From a virus: a stretch of 64,000 nt of DNA. The stretch lies in IMG/VR virus record IMGVR_UViG_3300025704_000010, positions 37,018 to 101,017 of that record; one strand, written 5' to 3'. The notes under the pieces were generated by a model that did not search any database, was not told where the DNA came from, and was given only the letters and a program-made list of their open reading frames with translations. Both the position numbers and the translations under genes were made by a program. Shown one piece after another: positions 13,454-21,418 of the stretch (positions are counted from its first letter, which is position 1; each line of letters starts with the position of its first letter).

Positions 13454-13867
13454 TTTCATTTCATCTAGCTTAACAGCTAATTTTTGTAGCATCTCCGTTG
13501 GGTTGTTAGTCTCTTCTTTAAGATCAGACACAACTTTAGCAAAGTCATTTTCAGTTACTTTAAGGTCTTCATACTGTTCAAGCCCTTGCTCTTTTGCAAA
13601 AGCCTTGAATATATTAATGATAGAATATAAAGTATATAGTTCACTCTCAATTGGAGTAAACTGTCTATTTTTGAGCTTGGCTTTTTCAGGCTCCATAATT
13701 GTTTCATTGAAGTCTTGTATAAGTATACCAAATTTGCTAGCATCTGGATAGAATTCAAGAAGGTATCTACCATATATTGCTTGTAGTCCTGAGATAAAAG
13801 CAGGATTAATATCTGCTACTAAGTTTTTAGTAGTATCATAAGTGATGAATTGTTTTTTATCTGACAT
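13445..13867 (-). CDS. hypothetical protein on the opposite strand of the replication block
   Basis: 140 residues, soluble, mostly helical: KNLVADINPAFISGLQAIYG, then KFGILIQDFNETI, and a coiled C-terminus EMLQKLAVKLDEMKSS. It is the only leftward gene between 5 and 31.9 kb. It converges with the 13070 gene and diverges from the uracil-DNA glycosylase gene. A host-type TATCTTTG box lies upstream on its strand. Independent, opposite expression often marks a regulator or an acquired gene, but I see no DNA-binding motif. A family resemblance to phage proteins that bind structural or transcription components is possible; unknown. Confidence 0.7.
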   Translation of the reverse strand: MSDKKQFITYDTTKNLVADINPAFISGLQAIYGRYLLEFYPDASKFGILIQDFNETIMEPEKAKLKNRQFTPIESELYTLYSIINIFKAFAKEQGLEQYEDLKVTENDFAKVVSDLKEETNNPTEMLQKLAVKLDEMKSS

Positions 13868-13886
13868 AGTAACTGTATTAATTAAT

Positions 13887-13894
13887 CAAAGATA
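13887..13894 (-). promoter_or_regulatory. host-type -7 box for the 13867 gene
   Basis: On the minus strand the short divergent gap reads TATCTTTG, an exact match to the Bacteroidetes TAnnTTTG box, 20 bases upstream of the ATG at 13867. A clear -33 TTTG is not visible. The same octamer appears at 14609-14616 on the plus strand. Confidence 0.5.
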
Positions 13895-13911
13895 CAAAAA
13901 AGAAATAGAAT

Positions 13912-14601
13912 ATGAATAATAACTTAATAGAAATTGACATAGAACAATTAAGAAATGATGTCAATAATAAATTAGAAGATTCAGGATGGGCACCTATGCT
14001 CTCACCATTTATAAATGGACTTGAGTTTGATATGATCATGAATAAACTAGTAGAATGTGTAAATGCAGAGAAAAGATTTACACCAAGATTTAAAGATATA
14101 TTTAATGCATTCTTAGAATGTCCATATGATGAACTTAAATGTATAATCATAGGGCAAGATCCATATCCTCAGCTTGGAGTTGCAGATGGTATAGCTTTTA
14201 GCTGTAGCAGAAAAGGTAAAGCAGAAAAGTCTTTACAATACATAAACAAAGCAATTGGTACAGACCACACTGATCTAAGGTGTTGGGCTAACCAGGGTGT
14301 ATTATTAATTAATACAGCTTTTACAGTAGAGATAAATTCTATAGGGTCACATTATTCTATATGGAAACCATTTACAGAATACTTGTTTGAAAATATAAAT
14401 AGACACAATAAACAAGTACCATCTATATTAATGGGTAAGAAAGCAGAAGCATGGCAACTACTATTAGATAGACAAAAAATATTTAAGGTAGCACACCCGG
14501 CATCAGCTGCATATAGAGGTGGTGAATGGGACTGTAAAGATGTCTTTAACAAAGTTAATACAGAACTAGAAAATCAAGATAAACCTTGCATAGATTGGTA
14601 A
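13912..14601 (+). CDS. ung: uracil-DNA glycosylase, family 1
   Basis: 229 residues. It removes uracil from DNA by hydrolysing the N-glycosidic bond. Motif A GQDPYPQ (81-87) holds the catalytic Asp83; the loop VADGIAFS follows; ANQGVLLINTAFTV forms the uracil pocket; HPASAAYRGGEW is the minor-groove loop equivalent of HPSPLS, here with Ala for Pro in the third position. Length matches bacterial Ung. Uracil-DNA glycosylases are frequent in crAss-like phages and protect or edit newly made DNA, or act structurally. It diverges from the 13867 gene and is followed by a host-type promoter box. Confidence 0.93.
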   Translation: MNNNLIEIDIEQLRNDVNNKLEDSGWAPMLSPFINGLEFDMIMNKLVECVNAEKRFTPRFKDIFNAFLECPYDELKCIIIGQDPYPQLGVADGIAFSCSRKGKAEKSLQYINKAIGTDHTDLRCWANQGVLLINTAFTVEINSIGSHYSIWKPFTEYLFENINRHNKQVPSILMGKKAEAWQLLLDRQKIFKVAHPASAAYRGGEWDCKDVFNKVNTELENQDKPCIDW

Positions 14602-14616
14602 ATTTTACTATCTTTG
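14586..14616 (+). promoter_or_regulatory. host-type promoter before the DnaA-C-like gene
   Basis: TTGC at 14586 and TATCTTTG at 14609-14616 with a spacer of about 20 bases match the Bacteroidetes -33 and -7 boxes. The ATG at 14639 is 22 bases downstream. Confidence 0.5.
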
Positions 14617-14638
14617 ATAACCTTTAATTATAATATAA

Positions 14639-15154
14639 ATGTCTGATAATCAAGAACTTAACCAGAAGAAACAAATTTCAGAATTTAAGAAGTCTTTTTA
14701 TTTAAGTCATGGGATTAAATTGTATATTTACACCCCTCAAGATCAAAACAAAAAGATCCCATTAGGTATATTTCATGACAGTGCTTTACTTGCATTACAT
14801 GAAAATCATCCTAAGTTTCAGAGTATCAAAACTCTACAACACAGGACTAGATTGAGGGAGTTTCTTGTATACGTTCAAGTTATGTCATACTTGGCTCATA
14901 AAGAAGGGCATACTAAAACAAGTATAGGTAGATTTTTAAAACGCAATCATGCAACCATCATTAATTCATGTAAAATGATTGAGAATGGATTTTTTACTAA
15001 TGATGAATCTGTAATGAATGCATATAATAACACTTTAATAAAAATAAAAGAATATGTGGGAACTATTTCAGAAAATACTGATGATGAAGATAACACCAAA
15101 CCAAGCCCTAATACTGTTTGGGATGAAGCAAGGCGTATCCTTACCAAATGTTAA
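14639..15154 (+). CDS. DnaA domain IV-like replication initiator
   Basis: 171 residues. Residues about 75-118 match the DnaA C-terminal DNA-binding domain: RLREFLVYVQVMSYLAHKEG corresponds to the basic loop and first helices, KTSIGRFLKRNHATIINSC to the signature helix-turn-helix (the D-H-T-T position is N-H-A-T), and KMIENG follows. There is no AAA+ domain, so it is a binder that could mark the phage origin or act as a regulator. It stands directly before a helical protein and the DnaB-like helicase, which fits an initiator-loader-helicase order. Confidence 0.8.
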   Translation: MSDNQELNQKKQISEFKKSFYLSHGIKLYIYTPQDQNKKIPLGIFHDSALLALHENHPKFQSIKTLQHRTRLREFLVYVQVMSYLAHKEGHTKTSIGRFLKRNHATIINSCKMIENGFFTNDESVMNAYNNTLIKIKEYVGTISENTDDEDNTKPSPNTVWDEARRILTKC

Positions 15155-15644
15155 GTCTGAAGATAAAGAAAAGTTAATTGAAAAAGGTTTATTAATAAAA
15201 GAAGAAAACCAATATAAAATGACTGCTGAAGCTAAAGCATTTTGTGCTAGGCTTGATAACTATTTTGTTAAAGCAAAGAAAAAAACTGATATACAACTCA
15301 TGGGTAAGGACTTTAATGATAAGATCCACACATACAGAGAGATATTTCCAGCAAGGAAACTACCAAGCGGTAAGCCAGCTAGAAATAATATCAAAGCTTT
15401 AGGAGAAAACTTTAGATGGTTTTTTGAAACATATGACTATGGTTGGGATGAGATAATCAAAGCAACTAAGATGTATGTCAATGAATATAGAGATACAGAA
15501 TATATGTATATGCAGACAAGTCAATACTTTATATCAAAGCAAGACAAGCATAGGGTTAAACACTCTACATTAGCTGACTATTGTGATATGATTATTGATG
15601 GGGTAGAAACAGAAAAAGAACACTTTAAAGAAAACGTTGTATGA
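15084..15644 (+). CDS. putative helicase-loader-like protein
   Basis: 186 residues from the internal ATG at 15084 (an ATG at 15054 would add ten residues inside the previous gene). The first 60 residues form a small winged-helix-like unit (ITPNQALILFGMKQGV, then EKLIEKGLLIKEENQYKMT), and the rest is helical with RNNIKALGENFRWFFETYDY. A wHTH followed by a helical domain, placed between a DnaA-C protein and DnaB, suggests a helicase loader or initiation factor. The function is inferred from position only. Its end overlaps the helicase start by 4 bases. Confidence 0.7.
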   Translation: MKITPNQALILFGMKQGVSLPNVKSEDKEKLIEKGLLIKEENQYKMTAEAKAFCARLDNYFVKAKKKTDIQLMGKDFNDKIHTYREIFPARKLPSGKPARNNIKALGENFRWFFETYDYGWDEIIKATKMYVNEYRDTEYMYMQTSQYFISKQDKHRVKHSTLADYCDMIIDGVETEKEHFKENVV

Positions 15645-16594
15645 AAAATAAACCATCATGGATTGGGCAATATGCTGCATTTAATGATGCACTTAAATAT
15701 ATGTATGCTAGGTCAACAGGAGAAGAGAAATCAATCTATACTCCGTGGCCTAAGTTTAATGATGCTGCCACTGATGGTATAGAATGGAATACTTTGACAG
15801 TAATTGGTGGTAGACCTGGTTCAGGTAAGACACTGATTAAGGATCAAATCATTAGAGAATCATTTGCTTTAAATCCAAATGATAAGTTTAGAGTATTAGA
15901 ATTTCAGTTTGAGATGGTAGGCAGAACCTCAGCTATCAGAGAATTTAGTTCTATAACTGGTAAAACATACAAAGAATTATGTAGTGCAGGATCAATATTA
16001 AATACAGATACATTAAATAAATGCCATTTATATGCTAAAGAAAGAGTAAAGCACCCGGTTGATATAATTAGTACACCTATGACTGTTAATCAGATGCGTG
16101 AGCAAATTGATCAGTATATGACACAGCATAAAGGAGTAAATACAATGATAACACTTGATCATACAATGTTAGTCAAGAGAGCACCATACCAGAATAACAC
16201 ATTAGATATGTTATTTGAGTTAGGTGAATTCTTTACACAGTGTAAAAGAGATTATCCTTGTTTGTTTATTGCTTTATCACAACTAAATAGAAACATAGAT
16301 AATCCGGACAGGGCTATAGATGGTAAGTATGGTAACTATATACTTGAGTCAGATATATTTGGCTCAGATGCAATGCTACAGCATGCAGATATGTTAATAG
16401 GTATCAACCGCCCAGCTAAACAAAAGATTAGATATTATGGACCAGATAGATATATAATAGAAAATGATAGAACATTGGTTTTACATTTTCTTAAAGCAAG
16501 AAATGGTGATGCACGTATGTCATTTTTCAAAGCTAAGTTTGAACAAATGCAAATAGAAGAAATGGCAACACCTCAACAACAAGAACGCAGATGA
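15641..16594 (+). CDS. DnaB-like replicative helicase
   Basis: 317 residues, a RecA-fold ATPase of the DnaB family without the N-terminal primase-interaction domain. Walker A GGRPGSGKT (56-64), LEFQFEM after strand 2, Walker B-type MITLDHTMLV, the sensor ALSQLNRNID, and the C-terminal LVLHFLKARNGDARMSFFKA with arginine finger and beta-hairpin all match DnaB. It unwinds the fork as a hexamer. The missing N-terminal domain is common in phages whose loader or primase contacts the ring differently. Overlaps both neighbours by 4 bases. Confidence 0.9.
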   Translation: MKNKPSWIGQYAAFNDALKYMYARSTGEEKSIYTPWPKFNDAATDGIEWNTLTVIGGRPGSGKTLIKDQIIRESFALNPNDKFRVLEFQFEMVGRTSAIREFSSITGKTYKELCSAGSILNTDTLNKCHLYAKERVKHPVDIISTPMTVNQMREQIDQYMTQHKGVNTMITLDHTMLVKRAPYQNNTLDMLFELGEFFTQCKRDYPCLFIALSQLNRNIDNPDRAIDGKYGNYILESDIFGSDAMLQHADMLIGINRPAKQKIRYYGPDRYIIENDRTLVLHFLKARNGDARMSFFKAKFEQMQIEEMATPQQQERR

Positions 16595-17145
16595 TAAATA
16601 CTAAAAACTTAAATAACAAAAAAAAGATGGGACTAACACCGCAAGAAAGAAAGCAGAAGGTTGCATCACTAAGAGAAGAGCATGAAGATTACTTTCAGAC
16701 AGAAGGAAAGATTAATGCATTATACATACCTAAGATGGCTTACAGGCCAACTGGAAAGGATGAGCTACATGTAAGCTTTTTTCCAAGTGAATTTGAAAAA
16801 GGAGAAGATATATATACAGAATTTGTATCTATAGATTATGATACAGAAGATCCAAAAAGGACACTATATTATCATAAACATAATCCACACTGGCAGGAAG
16901 AGTATGAAATCATAACAAGTAATTCAGGATTTCAGAGACACATTATACCTGTTAGTGAACTAAAGGTTATAAATGATGTAACAAATAGGGGTAAAGCTAT
17001 AATAGATTTTGCAAATCCAGATTTGCCTAATCCAGATGAAAGCACTGACACTGCTCCCCTCCTCTCCAATGCAGAGCTGATAAACGCATTATCAGAAATA
17101 AATGCAACATTAAATAAATTAATTAACGTAATTCAAAAAAAGTAA
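16591..17145 (+). CDS. hypothetical protein
   Basis: 184 residues. It begins with a basic helix (TPQERKQKVASLREEHEDYF), continues as a beta-rich core (HVSFFPSEFEKGEDIYTEF, RTLYYHKHNPHWQEEYEII) and ends with a helix LSEINATLNKLINVIQKK typical of an oligomerisation segment. It sits between DnaB and the Sak4-like ATPase with overlaps, so it likely acts in replication or recombination. Not recognised. Confidence 0.7.
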   Translation: MINTKNLNNKKKMGLTPQERKQKVASLREEHEDYFQTEGKINALYIPKMAYRPTGKDELHVSFFPSEFEKGEDIYTEFVSIDYDTEDPKRTLYYHKHNPHWQEEYEIITSNSGFQRHIIPVSELKVINDVTNRGKAIIDFANPDLPNPDESTDTAPLLSNAELINALSEINATLNKLINVIQKK

Positions 17146-17146
17146 T

Positions 17147-17830
17147 ATGGCAAACAGCGTATTAGTAATTGCTGACTCAGGTACAGGAAAGTCTACCTCA
17201 ATCAGAACATTAAATCCTAAAGAGACTTTCATTATAAACATTGCTAACAAACCATTACCGTTCCAGGGATGGAAAAGCAAATACACACAAATTAGTAAAG
17301 ATAACCCAAAAGGTAATCTGACATCAGCTTCATCAAGTGCAGGAATAATAAAAGCAATAAAGCATGTAGATGAAAAAATGAGCCATATCAAAACATTAGT
17401 AGTAGATGATTGGCAGTATATGAGTTCTTTTGAATATTTTGACAGAGCTAATGAGAAAGGTTATGATAAATTCACTCAGATTGCAGCTAACTTAGCAATG
17501 GTTGCAAAACTTCCTAAAGACTTGAGAGAAGATTTGACTATCATTTTCTTAACTCACTCAGAAGATTCAACTGATATAAATGGAAATAGAAAAGTTAAAG
17601 CAAAAACTATTGGCAAAATGATTGACAATACACTAACTTTAGAAGGACTATTCTCTATAGTATTATTTGGTAAAGTAAATAAAAATGATGATGGTGAACT
17701 TGAATATGGTTTTGAAACTCAAAACAATGGAGAGAACACATGTAAATCACCTATGGGTATGTTTGAGGATAAGTTTATTCCAAATGACCTACAATTTGTA
17801 AAAGATTGTATTGAAAAATATAATCAATAA
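17147..17830 (+). CDS. Sak4-like RecA-fold recombination ATPase
   Basis: 227 residues. Walker A ADSGTGKST (9-17), Walker B TLVVDDWQYM, sensor region IIFLTHSEDS, followed by the conserved block KAKTIGKMIDNTLTLEGLFS seen in phage Sak4/AAA_24 proteins. These are compact RecA-like single-strand annealing proteins that work with a cognate SSB. The next gene encodes an SSB-like protein, the classic Sak4-SSB pair. There is no sign of a larger recombinase elsewhere in the window. Start codon preceded by AAAAAGTAAT. Confidence 0.85.
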   Translation: MANSVLVIADSGTGKSTSIRTLNPKETFIINIANKPLPFQGWKSKYTQISKDNPKGNLTSASSSAGIIKAIKHVDEKMSHIKTLVVDDWQYMSSFEYFDRANEKGYDKFTQIAANLAMVAKLPKDLREDLTIIFLTHSEDSTDINGNRKVKAKTIGKMIDNTLTLEGLFSIVLFGKVNKNDDGELEYGFETQNNGENTCKSPMGMFEDKFIPNDLQFVKDCIEKYNQ

Positions 17831-17855
17831 TTAATAATTAATAAAAAAGTAAATT

Positions 17856-18527
17856 ATGTTAAGTACTAAAGACATGTCTGCCGGATCAGGTAGCATCAAA
17901 CCAGTTATTGGAGTGGGTAACCACAAAATCAAAATCAATTCTATTACATTTGACCAAACACCTTATGATTCAGATGCATATAATATTACATTACATGTAG
18001 AGTCTGAGCCTGTTACTGGAGAATTTAATGGTTTCTTAAAAGATATGAATAATCCTAATGGTGAGCGTTATGCAGGCCAAGTAGGTAGAGTTAGATTCTC
18101 ACCATATCCATTTAAAGATGCAACATTAGCAAATGGTAATGAGATTAGCCGTGATACTGAAGTATTAAAAGCTATGGTATTTTTATCTGAAGTAGTAGGT
18201 AAAAGAAATGAGCTTGATGCTATTGAGGCAAATACAATTGAAGACTTTATGGTTAAGGCTGCTAATGTATGTTCTGAAACAGGATATATCAATGCTTGCT
18301 TAGGTGCACGTGAGTGGGAAAACAAAGAAGGTTATGTAAATAATGACTTGTTTTTACCTAAGAGAAGTAAAGATGGTATGCCATTAGAAGAGTTAGATAA
18401 AGAAAGCTCTAACCTATTAACATTTGATAGAAATAATACAAATCATTTTAGACCTTATTTAAAGAAAGAAACAACAGCTTCAAATTTTGAGCCTGCAACA
18501 GCTTCTGGAAGTGACTTTGATCTGTAA
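17856..18527 (+). CDS. single-stranded DNA-binding protein
   Basis: 223 residues. A beta-rich N-terminal domain (NHKIKINSITFDQTPY, NITLHVESEPVTGEF, GQVGRVRFSPYPF) of OB type is followed by a helical part, then a flexible tail ending ASGSDFDL. The acidic-hydrophobic tip resembles the SSB C-terminal peptide that binds partner proteins. Its position directly after the Sak4-like ATPase supports the call. The unit ends at the terminator 18539-18577. Confidence 0.8.
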   Translation: MLSTKDMSAGSGSIKPVIGVGNHKIKINSITFDQTPYDSDAYNITLHVESEPVTGEFNGFLKDMNNPNGERYAGQVGRVRFSPYPFKDATLANGNEISRDTEVLKAMVFLSEVVGKRNELDAIEANTIEDFMVKAANVCSETGYINACLGAREWENKEGYVNNDLFLPKRSKDGMPLEELDKESSNLLTFDRNNTNHFRPYLKKETTASNFEPATASGSDFDL

Positions 18528-18538
18528 TATAAAACCAA

Positions 18539-18577
18539 AAGAGTGGGCTCAGTATAATGCTGGGCCCATATCTTTTT
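18539..18577 (+). terminator. intrinsic terminator after the SSB gene
   Basis: A long stem, AAGAGTGGGCTCAG (18539-18552) with CTGGGCCCATATCTT (about 18560-18574), one bulge and two G-T pairs, followed by a T-run. It is among the most GC-rich segments of the block. Confidence 0.85.
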
Positions 18578-18591
18578 AATATATTTGGATT

Positions 18592-19569
18592 ATGTTCAGC
18601 ACTAAAAATTTAATATTAGAAGAAACAGACGTACCAAGTTACTGGGTGTTTCAGTATTATCTAGACTTACCTGAACAGCTAACAGGTCAAGACATTAAGA
18701 TTAATTCAATATTTAATCCTAATGACAAGACTCCAAGCTTTTGCATATACGTGGATAAAACCATAATGCAATATAAGTTTAAAGACTTTTCTACAGGTAT
18801 TGGAGGTAACAAGTCAGACTTAATTAGACACATGTTTAAGTTGGGTTATCCTCAGGCTACAAGAAGAATAATAGAAGATTACAATAAGTATATACAGGAA
18901 AATGGTAAAGTCAGTGTTGAGTTTGTGCCTCAGGCTAAATGGGAGATTGACTTTATAAAGTATAGAAAATGGAATCAGGATGATGCTAATTACTGGCTAT
19001 CATATAGAATAGGCAAAACATTATTAGATCAGTATAATGTAAAGCCAATAGAATATTTTAATATGATTAAGCAAGATGCATTGGAAATAGAATCTTTAAA
19101 GATTGGAAGCAAACATTGCTATGGTTACTTTGATAGAAATGGTGAAGTATATAAAATATATCAGCCTCATAGTAAAAAGCATAAGTTTCATAAAGTAAAG
19201 AACTATATCCAGGGAATAGATCAGCTGCAGTATAAAGAACCTTACTTGGTGATTTGCTCATCTCTTAAAGATGCAATGTGTTTAAAAGGTATGGGTTATA
19301 ACCTAGAAGTTATTAGTCCAGACTCTGAGAACACTATGATTAAACCCCATATCATAGCAAATCTTAAGAAAAAGTACAAAAGTATAATAACGTTGTTTGA
19401 TAATGATGATGCAGGTAAACATGCAGTTAAAAGATATGCAGATGCATATAATATAAATGGATGTACACCAACTATATGCAAAGACATATCAGATGCTATG
19501 GTAGAAATAGGATTTGATAAGACACATGCTATGCTAAAACCATTATTAAAAACAACATTAAATAAATAA
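18592..19569 (+). CDS. DNA primase with Toprim domain
   Basis: 325 residues. The N-terminal part has the primase-like NPNDKTPSFCIYVD and YKFKDFSTGIGGNKSDLI blocks, related to CHC2-family primases where the zinc ligands would be, but no Cys/His cluster is present. The Toprim part has YLVICSSLKDAMCL (219-231), ITLFDNDDAGKHAVKRY (Asp270, Asp272, Asp273) and DISD. In canonical DnaG the first motif is E-G-x-x-D; here the Glu is Ser223, so the general-base residue seems altered, as in some other phage primases. It makes RNA primers for the fork together with the DnaB-like helicase upstream. Confidence 0.85.
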   Translation: MFSTKNLILEETDVPSYWVFQYYLDLPEQLTGQDIKINSIFNPNDKTPSFCIYVDKTIMQYKFKDFSTGIGGNKSDLIRHMFKLGYPQATRRIIEDYNKYIQENGKVSVEFVPQAKWEIDFIKYRKWNQDDANYWLSYRIGKTLLDQYNVKPIEYFNMIKQDALEIESLKIGSKHCYGYFDRNGEVYKIYQPHSKKHKFHKVKNYIQGIDQLQYKEPYLVICSSLKDAMCLKGMGYNLEVISPDSENTMIKPHIIANLKKKYKSIITLFDNDDAGKHAVKRYADAYNINGCTPTICKDISDAMVEIGFDKTHAMLKPLLKTTLNK

Positions 19570-19571
19570 TT

Positions 19572-19976
19572 ATGACAAAAATAAGATGGTGGATACCAGG
19601 CAATGTTCCCTCAAGTAAAAACGGTAGGCGTTGGACAGGTAAATATTTTATTGCTAGCAAAGCTGTAATGAATTATAGAAAGGCTACCAAAGATATATAT
19701 GCTAAGTATGCTGAGGATTTTAAAGCTGAAGTTGCTAAGAATGATCTACCTGTTAAAGTATCATTTGAGTTTATAAGAGGCAGCCGTCATAAGTTTGATT
19801 ATATTAATCCTGCACAGACAGTACAAGATGATATGGTTAAACACGGATGGATTGAAGATGATAATGCTGAGTTTATTATACCAGCATTTGAACAATATTC
19901 TTATGATAAAAAAAACCCCGGTGTATGGATAGAATTAATTGAAAATGGCAAAGAAGAGAATAATAACAATAGATGA
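19572..19976 (+). CDS. RusA-like Holliday junction resolvase
   Basis: 134 residues. The start GNVPSSKNGRRW and the acidic core FDYINPAQTVQDDMVKHGW followed by IEDDNAEFIIPAF match the RusA fold, with conserved Asp residues in the D-x-x-N-x-x-Q-x-V-x-D and DDN positions that bind magnesium. It cuts four-way junctions made by recombination or replication, to prepare DNA for packaging. Its end overlaps the next gene by 32 bases. Confidence 0.88.
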   Translation: MTKIRWWIPGNVPSSKNGRRWTGKYFIASKAVMNYRKATKDIYAKYAEDFKAEVAKNDLPVKVSFEFIRGSRHKFDYINPAQTVQDDMVKHGWIEDDNAEFIIPAFEQYSYDKKNPGVWIELIENGKEENNNNR

Positions 19977-20253
19977 GTTTTTTACATATAAAGAAATGTT
20001 TTCAGGATTACTTGAAGATAGAGCTTTAGCTTGTGAAATATATAATAATGCAAACTATAAAGACAAAGACATTATAGATAAGCTTATGGCTAAAGCATTG
20101 CTATTTAAAGATCGTGTAGATTTTTGTATAGCAGTAGAGTATAGCTTTGAGATAGGGTCTTTTAATACAAATAGAGTTTATGCATATATAGAAAAAAGCA
20201 AAGCAGATAAAGTTTATATGGACATACTTAGAAAAATAAAAGATAATGATTAA
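19945..20253 (+). CDS. hypothetical protein
   Basis: 102 residues from the ATG at 19945 (two codons earlier a TTG could start it). Entirely helical by appearance: ITIDEFFTYKEMFSGLLEDR, then DKDIIDKLMAKALLF, then a basic end. It is coupled to RusA upstream (overlap) and the metallopeptidase/vWA gene downstream (8-base overlap). Unknown. Confidence 0.65.
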   Translation: MAKKRIITIDEFFTYKEMFSGLLEDRALACEIYNNANYKDKDIIDKLMAKALLFKDRVDFCIAVEYSFEIGSFNTNRVYAYIEKSKADKVYMDILRKIKDND

Positions 20254-21409
20254 CATACAAGATCAGGTTGCTAGGACAACCAAAAGTTTAATATTTGCAG
20301 AGCCCTTTTACGGGCTCTTTTTAATTGGTATCAATAAAAAGTATAGCATGCAACTGCCTACTGCAGGAGTAAGCAAACATAATATTGGATGTCAATTGAC
20401 TATAAACCCTGAGTTTTATAATAACCTTAGTGAAGATCATAGATTTGGTTTAATTAAGCATGAGCTATTGCATATTGCATTTGGTCATCTTATAACTAGA
20501 AGTCTATATTCAGATCATAAATTATTTAATATAGCTGCAGATTTAGAAATCAACCAGTACATACTGGAAAGTAAACTACCTGAAGGTGGTTTATTACTAT
20601 CAAGTTTTCCTGAGATAAATTTACCTAGGAAGGCTGGTACGGATAAATACTATGAATTACTTGAACAGGCACACCAAGATGGTACTTCACCTTCTTTAGA
20701 TAATCTTATGGATCAGATGAATGGTGAGTCACAATATTGTCATGGTACATGGGATGATTTTGATTCATTACCTGAAGCTGATAAAAAACTAATGCAAAAA
20801 CAAATTGAGCATCAGTTAAAAGAATCTGCTGAGCAAACAGTAAAGAAACAAGGTAATATACCGGGTGAGTTAGCTGAGCTTATACATAGGCTGATGCATA
20901 TAGAACCTCCTAAGTTTGATTGGAAAGCTTATCTAAGAAGATTTGCAGGTAACTCTAGTGTAGTTTATACAAAGAAGCTGAGACGTAAGTATAATAAACG
21001 TTATGCAGCTAACCCAGGTCTTAAGATTAAATTTAAGAATCATATACTTGTTGGTGTTGACACAAGCGGATCTGTAAACAATGATGAGCTAAAGGAATTC
21101 TTTAGTGAACTTACGCATATGCATAAGACAGGTCATAAGATTACAGTAGCTCAATGTGATACTAAACTAAATAGTGTAAAAGAGTTTAATCCAAGAAAGG
21201 ATTGGGAAATACATGGTCGTGGTGGAACAAGCTTCCAACCAGTAATAGACTACTATAATGAAAACAAAGGGCAATATACAGCTCTTATATATTTAACAGA
21301 TGGTGAAGCATATGCTCCAGAGAACTGCCCTAATAATACTTTATGGGTTCATAGTTCTAACTGCAGTATAAATGAAGTGTTACCAGGACAGAAAATTCAA
21401 CTTAATTAA
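20246..21409 (+). CDS. vWA-metallopeptidase-like protein (DUF2201 type)
   Basis: 387 residues with two domains. The N-terminal one contains HELLHIAFGH (HExxH at 72-76) and FNIAADLEINQYI, the pattern of the putative metallopeptidase domain in DUF2201-type proteins. The C-terminal one is a von Willebrand A domain: GVDTSGSV gives the MIDAS D-x-S-x-S (Asp272 to Ser276), RGGTSFQPVIDYY the MIDAS Thr loop, and LIYLTDGEAYAP the last strand and Asp. Such proteins act with MoxR-type AAA ATPases, which here follow immediately (10-base gap). Partner targets are unknown; chaperone-like metal insertion or complex remodelling is the usual proposal for the family. Confidence 0.85.
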   Translation: MINIQDQVARTTKSLIFAEPFYGLFLIGINKKYSMQLPTAGVSKHNIGCQLTINPEFYNNLSEDHRFGLIKHELLHIAFGHLITRSLYSDHKLFNIAADLEINQYILESKLPEGGLLLSSFPEINLPRKAGTDKYYELLEQAHQDGTSPSLDNLMDQMNGESQYCHGTWDDFDSLPEADKKLMQKQIEHQLKESAEQTVKKQGNIPGELAELIHRLMHIEPPKFDWKAYLRRFAGNSSVVYTKKLRRKYNKRYAANPGLKIKFKNHILVGVDTSGSVNNDELKEFFSELTHMHKTGHKITVAQCDTKLNSVKEFNPRKDWEIHGRGGTSFQPVIDYYNENKGQYTALIYLTDGEAYAPENCPNNTLWVHSSNCSINEVLPGQKIQLN

Positions 21410-21418
21410 TAAAAGAAA

